Assembly: GCF_014642915.1 (NCBI RefSeq)
Contig: NZ_BMJE01000001.1
Coordinates: 62,001-126,000, forward strand
From: Flavobacterium suaedae
Lineage (GTDB): Bacteria > Bacteroidota > Bacteroidia > Flavobacteriales > Flavobacteriaceae
Length of the DNA: 64,000 bases
Direction of reading: 5' to 3'
Position 1 is the first letter of the stretch, and the number at the start of each line of letters is the position of its first letter. Below are positions 16,706 through 24,811 of the stretch, one piece after another. Made by a program: the position numbers and the translations under genes. Below the pieces are notes generated by a model, which was not told the DNA's origin, made no database searches, and saw only the letters and a list, made by a program, of their open reading frames with translations.

Positions 16706-17416
16706 ATGAAGGTATTTGCTTCACTTACATTATTGCTGATACTGTCGGGTTGCAGTCCTGACGGCATTGCACCTGCACAACAGGAATTATCCGCCTCGGG
16801 CCTCTCGCATAAAAATGCGGTTGCCTTACCGGCAAACCCGTCCAACCCTGAGGACTTTATCGGAACCCTCTATGCCGAACTGCTACAGGAATACGAACTC
16901 TTAAATACCAAACCCTCCACGCTGCCGCTGCTGATACAGCAGGGGGAGACGCTTGCCTGGGCGAATGCCGATTTCCTCGCCCTGGAAGACCTTTCTGCCT
17001 ACGACCCGATCGGTGTTGCCAATGTGCAGGCTTACCAAAATATCAATACAGCCGACCTGCGATCCCATCTTTCATCAGGTTACAGTACTGTTGCCAAAGA
17101 CATTTATGTAGCACTTGCTACCGAGCTGACTGCTGTCAAAGCCAATGACGGCAACTATCAGGAAGCCTGTGAGGCAATCATGGCAACCGAGGGATTGATT
17201 ATTGCCGCACCTAACCTTACGGCAACCGAACGCCATGCCATGCTGATGACGTCTTCCATCATGCGCAATGCCGTATATCAGGACGGGCGAAAAAGGAAAA
17301 GGGACCGGGACTGGGAGTGGATGACCGGCCACTATGCTGCCACTGCCAACGGAGCACTGGAATCATCCCCACAGGCCTTACTACTGTCCTTCGTGACCGA
17401 TCTGTATAACGACTGA
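16706..17416 (+). CDS. Lipoprotein of unknown function
   Basis: 236 aa. The signal MKVFASLTLLLILSGCSPD has a clear lipobox (LSGC, Cys16). The mature protein is mostly helical, with no recognised motif; a basic run (DGRKRKRDRDWEWM) lies near the C-terminus. It is divergent from the TPR-AraC gene and followed by a terminator and another AraC gene, so it may be a regulated surface protein of the element. No function assigned. Confidence 0.7.
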   Translation: MKVFASLTLLLILSGCSPDGIAPAQQELSASGLSHKNAVALPANPSNPEDFIGTLYAELLQEYELLNTKPSTLPLLIQQGETLAWANADFLALEDLSAYDPIGVANVQAYQNINTADLRSHLSSGYSTVAKDIYVALATELTAVKANDGNYQEACEAIMATEGLIIAAPNLTATERHAMLMTSSIMRNAVYQDGRKRKRDRDWEWMTGHYAATANGALESSPQALLLSFVTDLYND

Positions 17417-17424
17417 CTGTTGCT

Positions 17425-17450
17425 CCCGGAGGTTCGCTTCCGGGTTTTTT
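17425..17450 (+). terminator. Terminator after the lipoprotein gene
   Basis: cccgga (17425-17430) pairs with tccggg (17439-17444), followed by six T. It lies 18 nt before the next start codon, so the AraC gene would need read-through or its own unseen promoter. Confidence 0.75.
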
Positions 17451-17467
17451 ATTAAAAAATTATTGTC

Positions 17468-18322
17468 ATGGTGCTGATTACAGCTTTAGGGGATACCGGA
17501 TTTCAGGTTCGCCGCCTGCAATTGCGGGGCGATGCTTTTACGCTGGCTTTTCTCTACGGGGTGCAGTATTTCCGTTACCACATCATTGTGGTAACCGAGG
17601 GACAGCTTCAGATAAACAGCGATACTCAAGGCTTAAAAGCCGTGGCGATGGATGTCTGTATAGTACCGCCGGAAAGTTATATGAAAGCTGCAGGCGGACA
17701 GACGGTAATAGTCTGGCTTGTCCGTTTTACCGAAACCTACCTGAGACAGACACTCTATACTGCCCGCAACACTACACTTACCGTGTTGCTGGAGCGAGAG
17801 GAACTGTATAGCCTCAAAGCCGATGAATTCCACTTTCAGGTCATCTGCCAGCTGCTGTTATTGCTGGAGAAACACCAGAAGCAGGGCACATCCCAGCACG
17901 CCGGAACCATTACAACCCTTACTTTTAACCTGCTGCTGAACTGTTTGTTGGAATTGCGGGAGCATACCGGATCCCGGTTCACGAATGCTGTCAGACGTAA
18001 GGAGCAACTGACCATCGCCTTTCTACGCCTTGTGGAACAGCAGGGCGGCATGCACCATGACGTAGGTTATTATGCTGATGTACTCTGCATGACGCGGGGC
18101 AACCTGACCAAAACCGTGCGGCAGCTCACCGGAAAAAGCCCGAAGGCACTAATTACGGTAGCCCTTGTCCGCCTGGCAAAGGAATTGCTGGACGGCAGCG
18201 AAGTACCGGTCTACGGTATTGCCGAGGCGCTTCATTTTGGTTCCTCGTCTGCCTTTGTCAATTTTTTCCGCCACCACACCGGGCTGACCCCTGAAGCCTA
18301 CCGTAACCGAAAAAACCGATAG
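17468..18322 (+). CDS. AraC family transcriptional regulator
   Basis: 284 aa. The N-terminal 170 residues read as a cupin-like sensor (FRYHIIVVTEGQLQINSDTQ). The C-terminal 100 form the double HTH of AraC/XylS: YADVLCMTRGNLTKTVRQLT with GKSPKALI, then IAEALHFGSSSAFVNFFRHH with TGLTPEAYR. It is cytoplasmic. Two nt separate it from the next gene, so the two form a pair just upstream of the tra operon and may switch transfer genes (inference). Ligand unknown. Confidence 0.9.
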   Translation: MVLITALGDTGFQVRRLQLRGDAFTLAFLYGVQYFRYHIIVVTEGQLQINSDTQGLKAVAMDVCIVPPESYMKAAGGQTVIVWLVRFTETYLRQTLYTARNTTLTVLLEREELYSLKADEFHFQVICQLLLLLEKHQKQGTSQHAGTITTLTFNLLLNCLLELREHTGSRFTNAVRRKEQLTIAFLRLVEQQGGMHHDVGYYADVLCMTRGNLTKTVRQLTGKSPKALITVALVRLAKELLDGSEVPVYGIAEALHFGSSSAFVNFFRHHTGLTPEAYRNRKNR

Positions 18323-18324
18323 CC

Positions 18325-19014
18325 ATGAGTACCGCGCGCACCTATTCGCTGGAATGGCTGGATGCCCTGATCTCGGTCACCCTTAATCCCGCACGCCCAT
18401 ACCGCAGGGAACTGCGCGCGGAGGATATTGCCCTTTTGCTGGAAAAGGTTTCCCTGGAAAGCCAGCAGGTGGAGCACGAGCTCAACGATAAGGTATTTGC
18501 CCTTTATAAAGACAGCCAGGTATGCCATCTCGTCCAAAAATACCATACCGCCCTGACCCACCTCAAAGAACAGGCTACAGGTTATCTAAACGGGGAAGCC
18601 GCTTCCGGCTCTGACCCGTTCAGGGAACTGGAGGAGCGTATCGCGAGCTCCCTTAGCACTTTACTTACATTTATTGAGCAGCGGTATTCCCATTACCTTT
18701 CGCCAGCTACTGAAGATTTGCCTGAAATGCCTGCAGTTCCATTAAAACCGTCCAATGACCGGATGAAAATATACTGCAACCTTTCCGGCGACCAGCTCGC
18801 CCTTATGCTACGGGCTGCCGATGAGGCCCAGCTGCTTAAAGCCCGCTCGATGAATGCCGTCTTCAAAGCTATAATCCCGCACCTGGCTACCGCCCAGCGC
18901 AACGAGCTCTCTGCGGATGCCATCCGCAGTAAGGCCTACAACCCCGAGGAACCGGACCGGGAAGCGTGTATCAATGCCCTGCAAAATATGATACGGAAAA
19001 TTAAGGACTACTGA
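18325..19014 (+). CDS. Conserved ICE-associated protein, possibly RteC-like
   Basis: 229 aa, soluble, helical. The C-terminal 85 residues (CNLSGDQLALMLRAADEAQL, later ADAIRSKAYNPEEPDREACI) resemble a domain common in Bacteroidota mobile elements and recall RteC, the excision regulator of CTnDOT-type elements, but the match is loose and from memory. It follows the AraC gene by 2 nt and ends at a terminator, directly before the tra operon. A regulatory role is possible. Confidence 0.5.
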   Translation: MSTARTYSLEWLDALISVTLNPARPYRRELRAEDIALLLEKVSLESQQVEHELNDKVFALYKDSQVCHLVQKYHTALTHLKEQATGYLNGEAASGSDPFRELEERIASSLSTLLTFIEQRYSHYLSPATEDLPEMPAVPLKPSNDRMKIYCNLSGDQLALMLRAADEAQLLKARSMNAVFKAIIPHLATAQRNELSADAIRSKAYNPEEPDREACINALQNMIRKIKDY

Positions 19015-19015
19015 G

Positions 19016-19050
19016 GAACAACTTGGGGCACAAGTGAAAGTTGTTCTTTT
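19016..19050 (+). terminator. Terminator before the tra operon
   Basis: gaacaactt (19016-19024) pairs with aagttgttc (19038-19046), then tttt. It insulates the AraC pair from the tra operon that starts at 19149. Confidence 0.65.
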
Positions 19051-19148
19051 ACAGGCCAATCCCAACATGTAATTTCGGTACTGTAAAATGAGTTTAGCGG
19101 TGTTGCCGCAATGAAGATGATGAATGTTGAACGAAAAAAACAACGCTT

Positions 19149-19628
19149 ATGTTTACCGAAATTACATGGGCTGACTACCTTAGGGTTACAGCCGCCGCAC
19201 TTTTTATCTACTACACCATCCTGCTGCTGAAATTTTACTTTCCGCAAATCAGGGCCGCCGCCGGCGCAGGTGCATCTTTCCATTCCATGGGCAATCCGGG
19301 CCCGGCAGAACCCAATGCCACAACCGCCATCATGGAGGGCGGGGGCAACCTGACCCCGACAGGGGAATTCCAACAGCCGGTTACCGATTATGAGATTATC
19401 GAAGAGCTGGTAGACCGTGTCAAAAAGAACCTTATGGAGTCCTTTGAAAATAAGGCCGGCCAGCAGACCGTAACAAACGGCCTGAAAGCCATCGTAAACG
19501 ATTATCCCGTCCTGGGCCAATCGACCTTCCGCCCCTCAATCAACGAGTTCATAGCCACAGAAAGCCAGCAGCACGGTTTCACCTTTATGACTGAAACACT
19601 GGCCGAAACCCTTTGGCAGAAAGCATAA
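19149..19628 (+). CDS. Tra operon first gene, single-pass membrane protein
   Basis: 159 aa. One transmembrane helix near the N-terminus (VTAAALFIYYTILLLKFYF), a low-complexity Gly/Ala linker, and a soluble C-terminal half with VTDYEIIEELVDRVKKNLME. The position directly before TraE is one where related ICEs carry a poorly described conjugation protein. Role in the transfer channel is inferred from context. Confidence 0.6.
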   Translation: MFTEITWADYLRVTAAALFIYYTILLLKFYFPQIRAAAGAGASFHSMGNPGPAEPNATTAIMEGGGNLTPTGEFQQPVTDYEIIEELVDRVKKNLMESFENKAGQQTVTNGLKAIVNDYPVLGQSTFRPSINEFIATESQQHGFTFMTETLAETLWQKA

Positions 19629-19632
19629 TCAT

Positions 19633-19717
19633 AGCGAAGGCTATACCCCTGTTCGTCCCGCAGAAGTAAGAGGAGGTGACAGAAAGGAGGGGATGGCAAC
19701 GGCGGATGGCCTTCGCT
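19633..19717 (+). promoter_or_regulatory. Intra-operon long-range stem with purine-rich loop
   Basis: agcgaaggc (19633-19641) pairs exactly with gccttcgct (19709-19717), enclosing about 67 nt. The loop holds aggaggtga, a near-perfect Shine-Dalgarno sequence (unusual because Bacteroidota rarely use one), and a second aggagg. It fills the only sizeable gap in the tra operon, just before traE. Possible mRNA processing or translation control. Confidence 0.4.
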
Positions 19718-19746
19718 TATTTTTCACTAAAAATCTTCTGTTATGA
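19693..19746 (+). other. Possible 17-codon leader ORF before traE
   Basis: An ATG at 19693 opens a 17-aa frame (MATADGLRLFFTKNLLL) whose TGA overlaps the traE start as ATGA. An aggagg run lies just 2 nt upstream of the ATG, closer than normal. It might couple translation into traE; it may equally be chance. Confidence 0.2.
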
Positions 19747-20057
19747 AAACATATATCAACAGGGCACTACTGCTGTGCGTATTGCTTGTGGTGCTGGGAT
19801 TCCCATATGCTGCCCTTGCGCAGGACGGGGTTGCCGGCATCAACGAGGCCAACCAGCAGGTGAGGAGCTATTTTGATGCGGGTACCGACCTTATGTATGC
19901 CGTAGGCGCCATACTGGGGCTTATCGGTGCGGTAAAAGTCTATCAGAAATGGAACGCGGGTGATCCCGATACCGGGAAAGTAGCCGCCGCCTGGTTCGGC
20001 AGCTGTGTCTTCCTGGTGGTAGTGGCCACGGTTATCCAATCCTTTTTCGGCATCTGA
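19743..20057 (+). CDS. traE: DUF4134 / TraE-like conjugation pilin-type protein
   Basis: 104 aa. Signal or first membrane segment (ALLLCVLLVVLGFPYAALAQ), then two hydrophobic helices (MYAVGAILGLIGAVKVYQK; FGSCVFLVVVATVIQSFFGI). This is the DUF4134 layout, the TraE of Bacteroides conjugative transposons and the equivalent of VirB2/VirB3-type small components. It begins the compact TraE-F-G block. Confidence 0.85.
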   Translation: MKTYINRALLLCVLLVVLGFPYAALAQDGVAGINEANQQVRSYFDAGTDLMYAVGAILGLIGAVKVYQKWNAGDPDTGKVAAAWFGSCVFLVVVATVIQSFFGI

Positions 20058-20059
20058 TC

Positions 20060-20377
20060 ATGGGCAGCCTGTACAAAGTCAATAAGGGTATCAACCAGAG
20101 CATTGAATTCAAGGGGCTTAAGGCACAATACATCTGGTACCTTGGCGGGGGCGTCATCATTCTGATGATTGTCTTTGCTGCCCTCTTTATCCTGGGTGTA
20201 CCCTCACTGGTCTGTGTGGGGCTGATCGGGATACTGGGCACCGTACTGGTCGTCAAGATCTATGCGATGAGCCGCAAATACGGCGAGTATGGCATGATGA
20301 AAGCCCTGGCCCGGAAACAGCTTCCCAAAACGCTCAAATGCTACAGCCGTAAGGCCTTTATGCAACCATCCAAATAA
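20060..20377 (+). CDS. traF: DUF4133 / TraF-like conjugation protein
   Basis: 105 aa with two adjacent transmembrane helices (about 32-75: YLGGGVIILMIVFAALFIL and VCVGLIGILGTVLVVKIYAM) and basic flanks. This matches DUF4133/TraF, a VirB3-like inner-membrane part that works with the TraG ATPase. Two nt after traE and six before traG. Confidence 0.85.
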   Translation: MGSLYKVNKGINQSIEFKGLKAQYIWYLGGGVIILMIVFAALFILGVPSLVCVGLIGILGTVLVVKIYAMSRKYGEYGMMKALARKQLPKTLKCYSRKAFMQPSK

Positions 20378-20383
20378 TATGTC

Positions 20384-22852
20384 ATGGAGAAAACAATCGA
20401 ACAGCTGCTGCCGCTTCTGGATGTGCGGCAGGGCATCATCATATCCAAGCAAGGCGATGCCACCCTGGGGTTCCGTGTGGAACTGCCGGAGCTCTTTACC
20501 TTATCGGATCCGGAGTACGAGGCCTTCCACCAGGCATGGCTGAAAGCCTTCCGGGTGCTGCCTAAGCATACCGTACTGTGCAAACAGGACTGGTTTATAC
20601 ACAGCAGGCACCAGCCGGATTTCGCAAAGGAGAGTTTTCTGGACCGCAGCAGCGAGCGTTTCTTTAACGAGCGTCCGTTCCTGGACCACAGCTGTTACCT
20701 GTACCTGACCAAAAAACCGGCCGGAAGAAAAAATGCTACCTCGCTGTTTTCCAGTCTCACGCGCCCTTCGCTGCTACCCAAAGAGACACTGGGGGCACAG
20801 GCACTGCAGGATTTCAGGGATGCCTGCGGGCAGTTTCAAAGGATATTACAGGACATTGGTTTTGTAAAAATGTTCCCTTTGGGGGATAGTGATATTTACA
20901 GCGAAGCCCACAGGGTTGGGCTTTTGGAACAGTACTGTACCCTGAGCGAGAGCAAAGGAGAATACCTGTATGGTGATGTTGCCTTTAATGAGGGCCTTTT
21001 GATCAACGGGAAATATGCCCAGTTGTACACCTTGGGGGAGGCTGCCAACCTGCCCTCACTGTGTGGCCCAAGGATTACCTATGACCGCTATTCTACCGAC
21101 CGTACCCCGTTCAGCGTGGGGTTTGCCTCGCCGTTGGGGCAGTTGCTTTCGTGCAACCACCTGTACACCCAATACCTGTTTTTTGAGGATGGTGCCAAAA
21201 CCCTGCAGCGCATGGAAAGCAAAAGGCTGCGCCTGCAGTCCCTTTCGGCCTATAGCCGTGAGAACTTGATAGCCCGGGATGCCACCAATGATTTCCTGAA
21301 CGAAGCCATCAGCAAACAGCGGCTTCCGGTAAAAGCCCATTTCAATATACTGGTATGGACCGACCGTAAAGAAGAACTAAACGATTTGAAGAACAAGGTC
21401 TCTTCAGCCCTTGCCCAAATGGATGCCGCTGCCAAACAGGAGACTGTTGGGGCGCCACAGATCTGGTGGGCGGGCCTGCCGGGCAACGCCGCGGACTTTC
21501 CCATGAACGACACCTTTGACAGCTTTGCCGAACAGGCCTCCTGTTTCCTGAACCTGGAAACCGGCTACCGCAGCTCTGCCAGCCCGATGGGCATCCGCCT
21601 GGGCGACCGCCTGACCGGGCGCCCCGTGCATGTGGATATCAGCGATGAGCCCATGAAAATGGGCATCTGTACCAACCGCAACAAGTTCATACTTGGCCCT
21701 TCGGGCAGCGGCAAATCCTTTTTTACCAACCACATGGTACGCAGCTACTACGAGCAGGGCACCCATGTGGTACTGGTCGATGTGGGGCACAGCTACAAGG
21801 GGCTTTGCGATATGGTGGGCGGGTACTACTTCACCTATGAGGAGCACAATCCTATCCGGTTCAACCCTTTTTATATCGGTGAAGGCGACCGGCTGGATAC
21901 CGAGAAAAAGGAAAGCATCAAAACCCTGCTGCTGGCCCTTTGGAAAAAGGATACGGAGACTTTCCGCCGCAGCGAGTACGTGGCACTTTCAAATGCGTTA
22001 CAGCTCTACTACGAGAAACTGGATGCTGATCCTGAGCTTTTTCCCGGCTTTGATTCCTTTTACGAATTCCTGCGGGATGATTTTACCGCGGTATTACAGC
22101 AGGATAAGGTCAAGGAACGCGACTTTGATATCGGGAATTTCCTGTATGTGCTTCGCCCGTACTACCGCGGCGGTGAATTCGATTACCTGCTTAATGCTAC
22201 GGCCAACCTGGAACTGTTACAGGAACGCTTTATCGTCTTTGAGCTGGACAACATCAAGGACCATCCTATATTGTTCCCGGTAGTCACCATCATCATCATG
22301 GAGGTGTTTATCAGCAAGATGCGCAAGCTAAAGGGGATACGAAAGATGATCCTGATTGAGGAGGCGTGGAAAGCGATAGCCCGTGAAGGCATGGCCGAGT
22401 ACATCAAGTACCTTTTTAAGACGGTGCGTAAATTCTTCGGGGAGGCCATTGTGGTGACCCAGGAAGTAGAGGATATCATTTCCTCTCCCGTGGTCAAGCA
22501 GGCGATTATCAACAACAGCGATTGCAAGATATTGCTGGACCAGCGCAAATACCAGAACAAGTTTGATCAGATACAGGAACTCCTGGGGCTGACCGAAAAG
22601 GAAAAGGCACTGGTGCTCTCGGTCAATAAGGCCAACGATCCCGACAAACACTACAAAGAGGTGTTTATCTCCCTGGGCGGGGTACTTTCTAAGGTCTACC
22701 GCACCGAGGTCTCCCCGGAGGAATATTATGCCTATACCACCGAGGAAAGCGAAAAGGTAAAAATACAGCAATACGCCGCCCGCTTCGGCGGGGATGTGCG
22801 CAGGGGTATCGTAGCCTTAGTGCAGGAACTACACGATAATAAACCTAAATGA
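20384..22852 (+). CDS. traG: TraG-family conjugation system ATPase (VirB4-like)
   Basis: 822 aa, the usual size for Bacteroidota TraG. Walker A GPSGSGKS at 438-445, Walker B-type MILIEEAWKA around residue 660, and the VirB4 C-terminal motifs (VVTQEVEDI; LLDQRKYQNKFDQ). It powers assembly or substrate transfer of the type IV channel at the inner membrane. Part of the tra operon with only short gaps on either side. Confidence 0.95.
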   Translation: MEKTIEQLLPLLDVRQGIIISKQGDATLGFRVELPELFTLSDPEYEAFHQAWLKAFRVLPKHTVLCKQDWFIHSRHQPDFAKESFLDRSSERFFNERPFLDHSCYLYLTKKPAGRKNATSLFSSLTRPSLLPKETLGAQALQDFRDACGQFQRILQDIGFVKMFPLGDSDIYSEAHRVGLLEQYCTLSESKGEYLYGDVAFNEGLLINGKYAQLYTLGEAANLPSLCGPRITYDRYSTDRTPFSVGFASPLGQLLSCNHLYTQYLFFEDGAKTLQRMESKRLRLQSLSAYSRENLIARDATNDFLNEAISKQRLPVKAHFNILVWTDRKEELNDLKNKVSSALAQMDAAAKQETVGAPQIWWAGLPGNAADFPMNDTFDSFAEQASCFLNLETGYRSSASPMGIRLGDRLTGRPVHVDISDEPMKMGICTNRNKFILGPSGSGKSFFTNHMVRSYYEQGTHVVLVDVGHSYKGLCDMVGGYYFTYEEHNPIRFNPFYIGEGDRLDTEKKESIKTLLLALWKKDTETFRRSEYVALSNALQLYYEKLDADPELFPGFDSFYEFLRDDFTAVLQQDKVKERDFDIGNFLYVLRPYYRGGEFDYLLNATANLELLQERFIVFELDNIKDHPILFPVVTIIIMEVFISKMRKLKGIRKMILIEEAWKAIAREGMAEYIKYLFKTVRKFFGEAIVVTQEVEDIISSPVVKQAIINNSDCKILLDQRKYQNKFDQIQELLGLTEKEKALVLSVNKANDPDKHYKEVFISLGGVLSKVYRTEVSPEEYYAYTTEESEKVKIQQYAARFGGDVRRGIVALVQELHDNKPK

Positions 22853-22858
22853 TACGCT

Positions 22859-23539
22859 ATGAAAACAATTGCAAAAATAATGGTGTGCCTGATGCTGCTC
22901 AGCAGTATTGCCGCACGTCCGGCGACTGCCGCACCGCCCATTTTTGGGATCATCCGCGCCGCAGTGGTAAAAGCGATTAAGGCGATGGACCTTAAGATAC
23001 AGAAACTGCAGAACAAAACCATCTGGCTGCAGAACGCCCAAAAGGAAATAGAGAATACCCTTTCGAAGGTAAAACTGGATGAGATCTCCGACTGGACCAA
23101 AAAACAGAAGGAACTGTACCAGGAATATTACGATGAGCTCAAAGCGGTCAAGTCCATTATCACCCAGTACCAGCGCATCCGCGACATTACCGACAAACAG
23201 GCGCGTCTGCTCTCGGAATACCAGCGTGCCTGGCAGCTCTTCCAACAGGACGGGCATTTTACCGCGGACGAACTAGACTATATGGAGGAAGTATACGGCG
23301 GCATCCTTGCCGAGAGCCTTTCCAATATGGAGCTGATCTTTTCGATTATCGAATCCTACACCACCAGCATGAGCGATGCCCAGCGCCTGGAACTCATCAA
23401 TGAGGCAGCGGACCAGATTGACCGCAATTACGATGACCTGAGACGCTTTAACGGGCAGAATGTGCTTCTGAGCCTGCAACGTGCCAAGTCCTCAAAAGAA
23501 GTAGAGCAGTTGCGCAGGTTGTACGGCAGTGTACACTAA
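22859..23539 (+). CDS. traI: TraI-like conjugation protein (VirB5 position)
   Basis: 226 aa with a signal peptide (about 1-24, ending ARPATA). The mature protein is almost entirely helical and coiled (IQKLQNKTIWLQNAQKEIEN; WTKKQKELYQEYYDELKAVK), typical of Bacteroidota TraI/DUF4141-type proteins that occupy the VirB5 place. Exported, probably part of the periplasmic or pilus-tip apparatus. Two related genes follow. Confidence 0.75.
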   Translation: MKTIAKIMVCLMLLSSIAARPATAAPPIFGIIRAAVVKAIKAMDLKIQKLQNKTIWLQNAQKEIENTLSKVKLDEISDWTKKQKELYQEYYDELKAVKSIITQYQRIRDITDKQARLLSEYQRAWQLFQQDGHFTADELDYMEEVYGGILAESLSNMELIFSIIESYTTSMSDAQRLELINEAADQIDRNYDDLRRFNGQNVLLSLQRAKSSKEVEQLRRLYGSVH

Positions 23540-23551
23540 AACAATACCGCG

Positions 23552-24163
23552 ATGAAAACACTATTGACCATAACAGCCCTGCTGTTGTCCTTTGTACTAG
23601 TTGCGCAGTCAAGCCGCGACCGGGTTATGCTGCAGCAGATCGCAGCCCTTAAGACCTACGGCAGCTATCTGAAAAAAGGCTACCGTATCGCCCGTGACGG
23701 GTTAAATTTTATCGGAGACCTGAAGGACGGCGAGCTGAACCTGCACAGCCTGTTTTTTGAGGGGCTGGATAACGTAAGCCCTTTTGTGCAGGACTATCCC
23801 AAAGCAGGTGCCATTGTCACGCTGAACGCCCGTATTGCGGAGCTACAGGAAAAACTCTCCGCCCAGCTTGACGATGCCCTTTTCTACGGGAATGAGAAAG
23901 ACTATATCCGAAGGGTCATCGCGCGCGTGCTGGAGGGTTGTGCTGATGACCTTGAAGAGTTGGAGGCCGTGCTGTCCCAAACCGGCTACACCGCTGATGA
24001 TGCCGAGCGCATTGACCGTATTGACACGCTTTATGCCAATACGGAAGACCGCTACCGCTTTGCCCATGACTTTTACGACCAGTGTATGCTGCTGGTAAAT
24101 GCCAGGGCACGCGAAGCCCGAAGCGTGCAACAAAGTGAACGCCTATACAATCTAAAGCCATAA
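23552..24163 (+). CDS. Secreted helical tra-operon protein, first paralog
   Basis: 203 aa with a signal peptide (about 1-20). It shares a layout with the next gene: ALKTYGSYLKKGYRIARDGL, then DGELNLHSLFF, V(S)PFVQDYPK and a C-terminal Asp/Arg-rich helix. This looks like a local duplication. Databases often label such proteins 'TerB tellurite resistance', which the context does not support. Probably an exported accessory of the channel. Confidence 0.65.
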   Translation: MKTLLTITALLLSFVLVAQSSRDRVMLQQIAALKTYGSYLKKGYRIARDGLNFIGDLKDGELNLHSLFFEGLDNVSPFVQDYPKAGAIVTLNARIAELQEKLSAQLDDALFYGNEKDYIRRVIARVLEGCADDLEELEAVLSQTGYTADDAERIDRIDTLYANTEDRYRFAHDFYDQCMLLVNARAREARSVQQSERLYNLKP

Positions 24164-24165
24164 TT

Positions 24166-24801
24166 ATGAAAGCACTTCGAAAACTACTGTTTGTCAGCTT
24201 TATGTTTTTAATTACCGTACAGGGCAACGCCCAGGTACAGGAACTCAAGCAGCTCGCGCTGAATATCGAAAAATTGGCGCAGTTCAGGGCCATACTTAAA
24301 GATATGAAGGAAGGTTATGAGATACTCACGAAGGGATACAACACCGTAAAGGACCTGACCGAAGGCAATTTTGACCTTCACAAGACCTTTTTGGATGCCT
24401 TGCTGCAGGTAAGCCCAGCGGTACGCAATTACAAAAGGGTGGGGGAGATCATCGATTACCAGGTGGAACTGGTCGGCAATTCGGGCCGCCACCGCAACAA
24501 ACTGCAGTCCAGCGGGCTTTTTGCCCCTGAGGAACTCGCGTATTTCGTGCAGGTATACGACCGCATTTTCAACGAGAGCCTGCGCGATCTGGAAGAGCTG
24601 ACGGCGGTACTGACCGCCGGGGAGCTGCGCATGTCGGATGAGGAACGCCTCGCGGCCATCGACAGGATCTATCTGTCGGTACAGGACAAATGCCTTTTTG
24701 TAAGGGATTTCAATTCGCAGACCGGGATACTAGCCCTGCAACGCGGCAGGGAAGCCCATGATGTGGAAGCCCTCAGGTTACTGACCCAAACCTACCCGTA
24801 A
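24166..24801 (+). CDS. Secreted helical tra-operon protein, second paralog
   Basis: 211 aa with a signal peptide ending VQGNAQ. Key segments are ILTKGYNTVKDLTEGNFDLH, LLQVSPAVRNYKRVGEIID and LRMSDEERLAAIDRIYLSVQ, a set common in Bacteroidota conjugation operons. It parallels the preceding gene in length and motif order, and ends 10 nt before traJ. Role in transfer inferred; a tellurite function is unlikely. Confidence 0.7.
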   Translation: MKALRKLLFVSFMFLITVQGNAQVQELKQLALNIEKLAQFRAILKDMKEGYEILTKGYNTVKDLTEGNFDLHKTFLDALLQVSPAVRNYKRVGEIIDYQVELVGNSGRHRNKLQSSGLFAPEELAYFVQVYDRIFNESLRDLEELTAVLTAGELRMSDEERLAAIDRIYLSVQDKCLFVRDFNSQTGILALQRGREAHDVEALRLLTQTYP

Positions 24802-24811
24802 ACTGATTGTT

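Noticed and set aside
19676-19876. 66-aa GTG frame overlapping traE
   Set aside because: Out of frame with traE, which has the conserved DUF4134 layout.
23552-24801. Tellurite resistance (TerB) for the two helical genes
   Set aside because: Position inside the tra operon, the signal peptides and the motif set point to conjugation; the label is a legacy of weak similarity.
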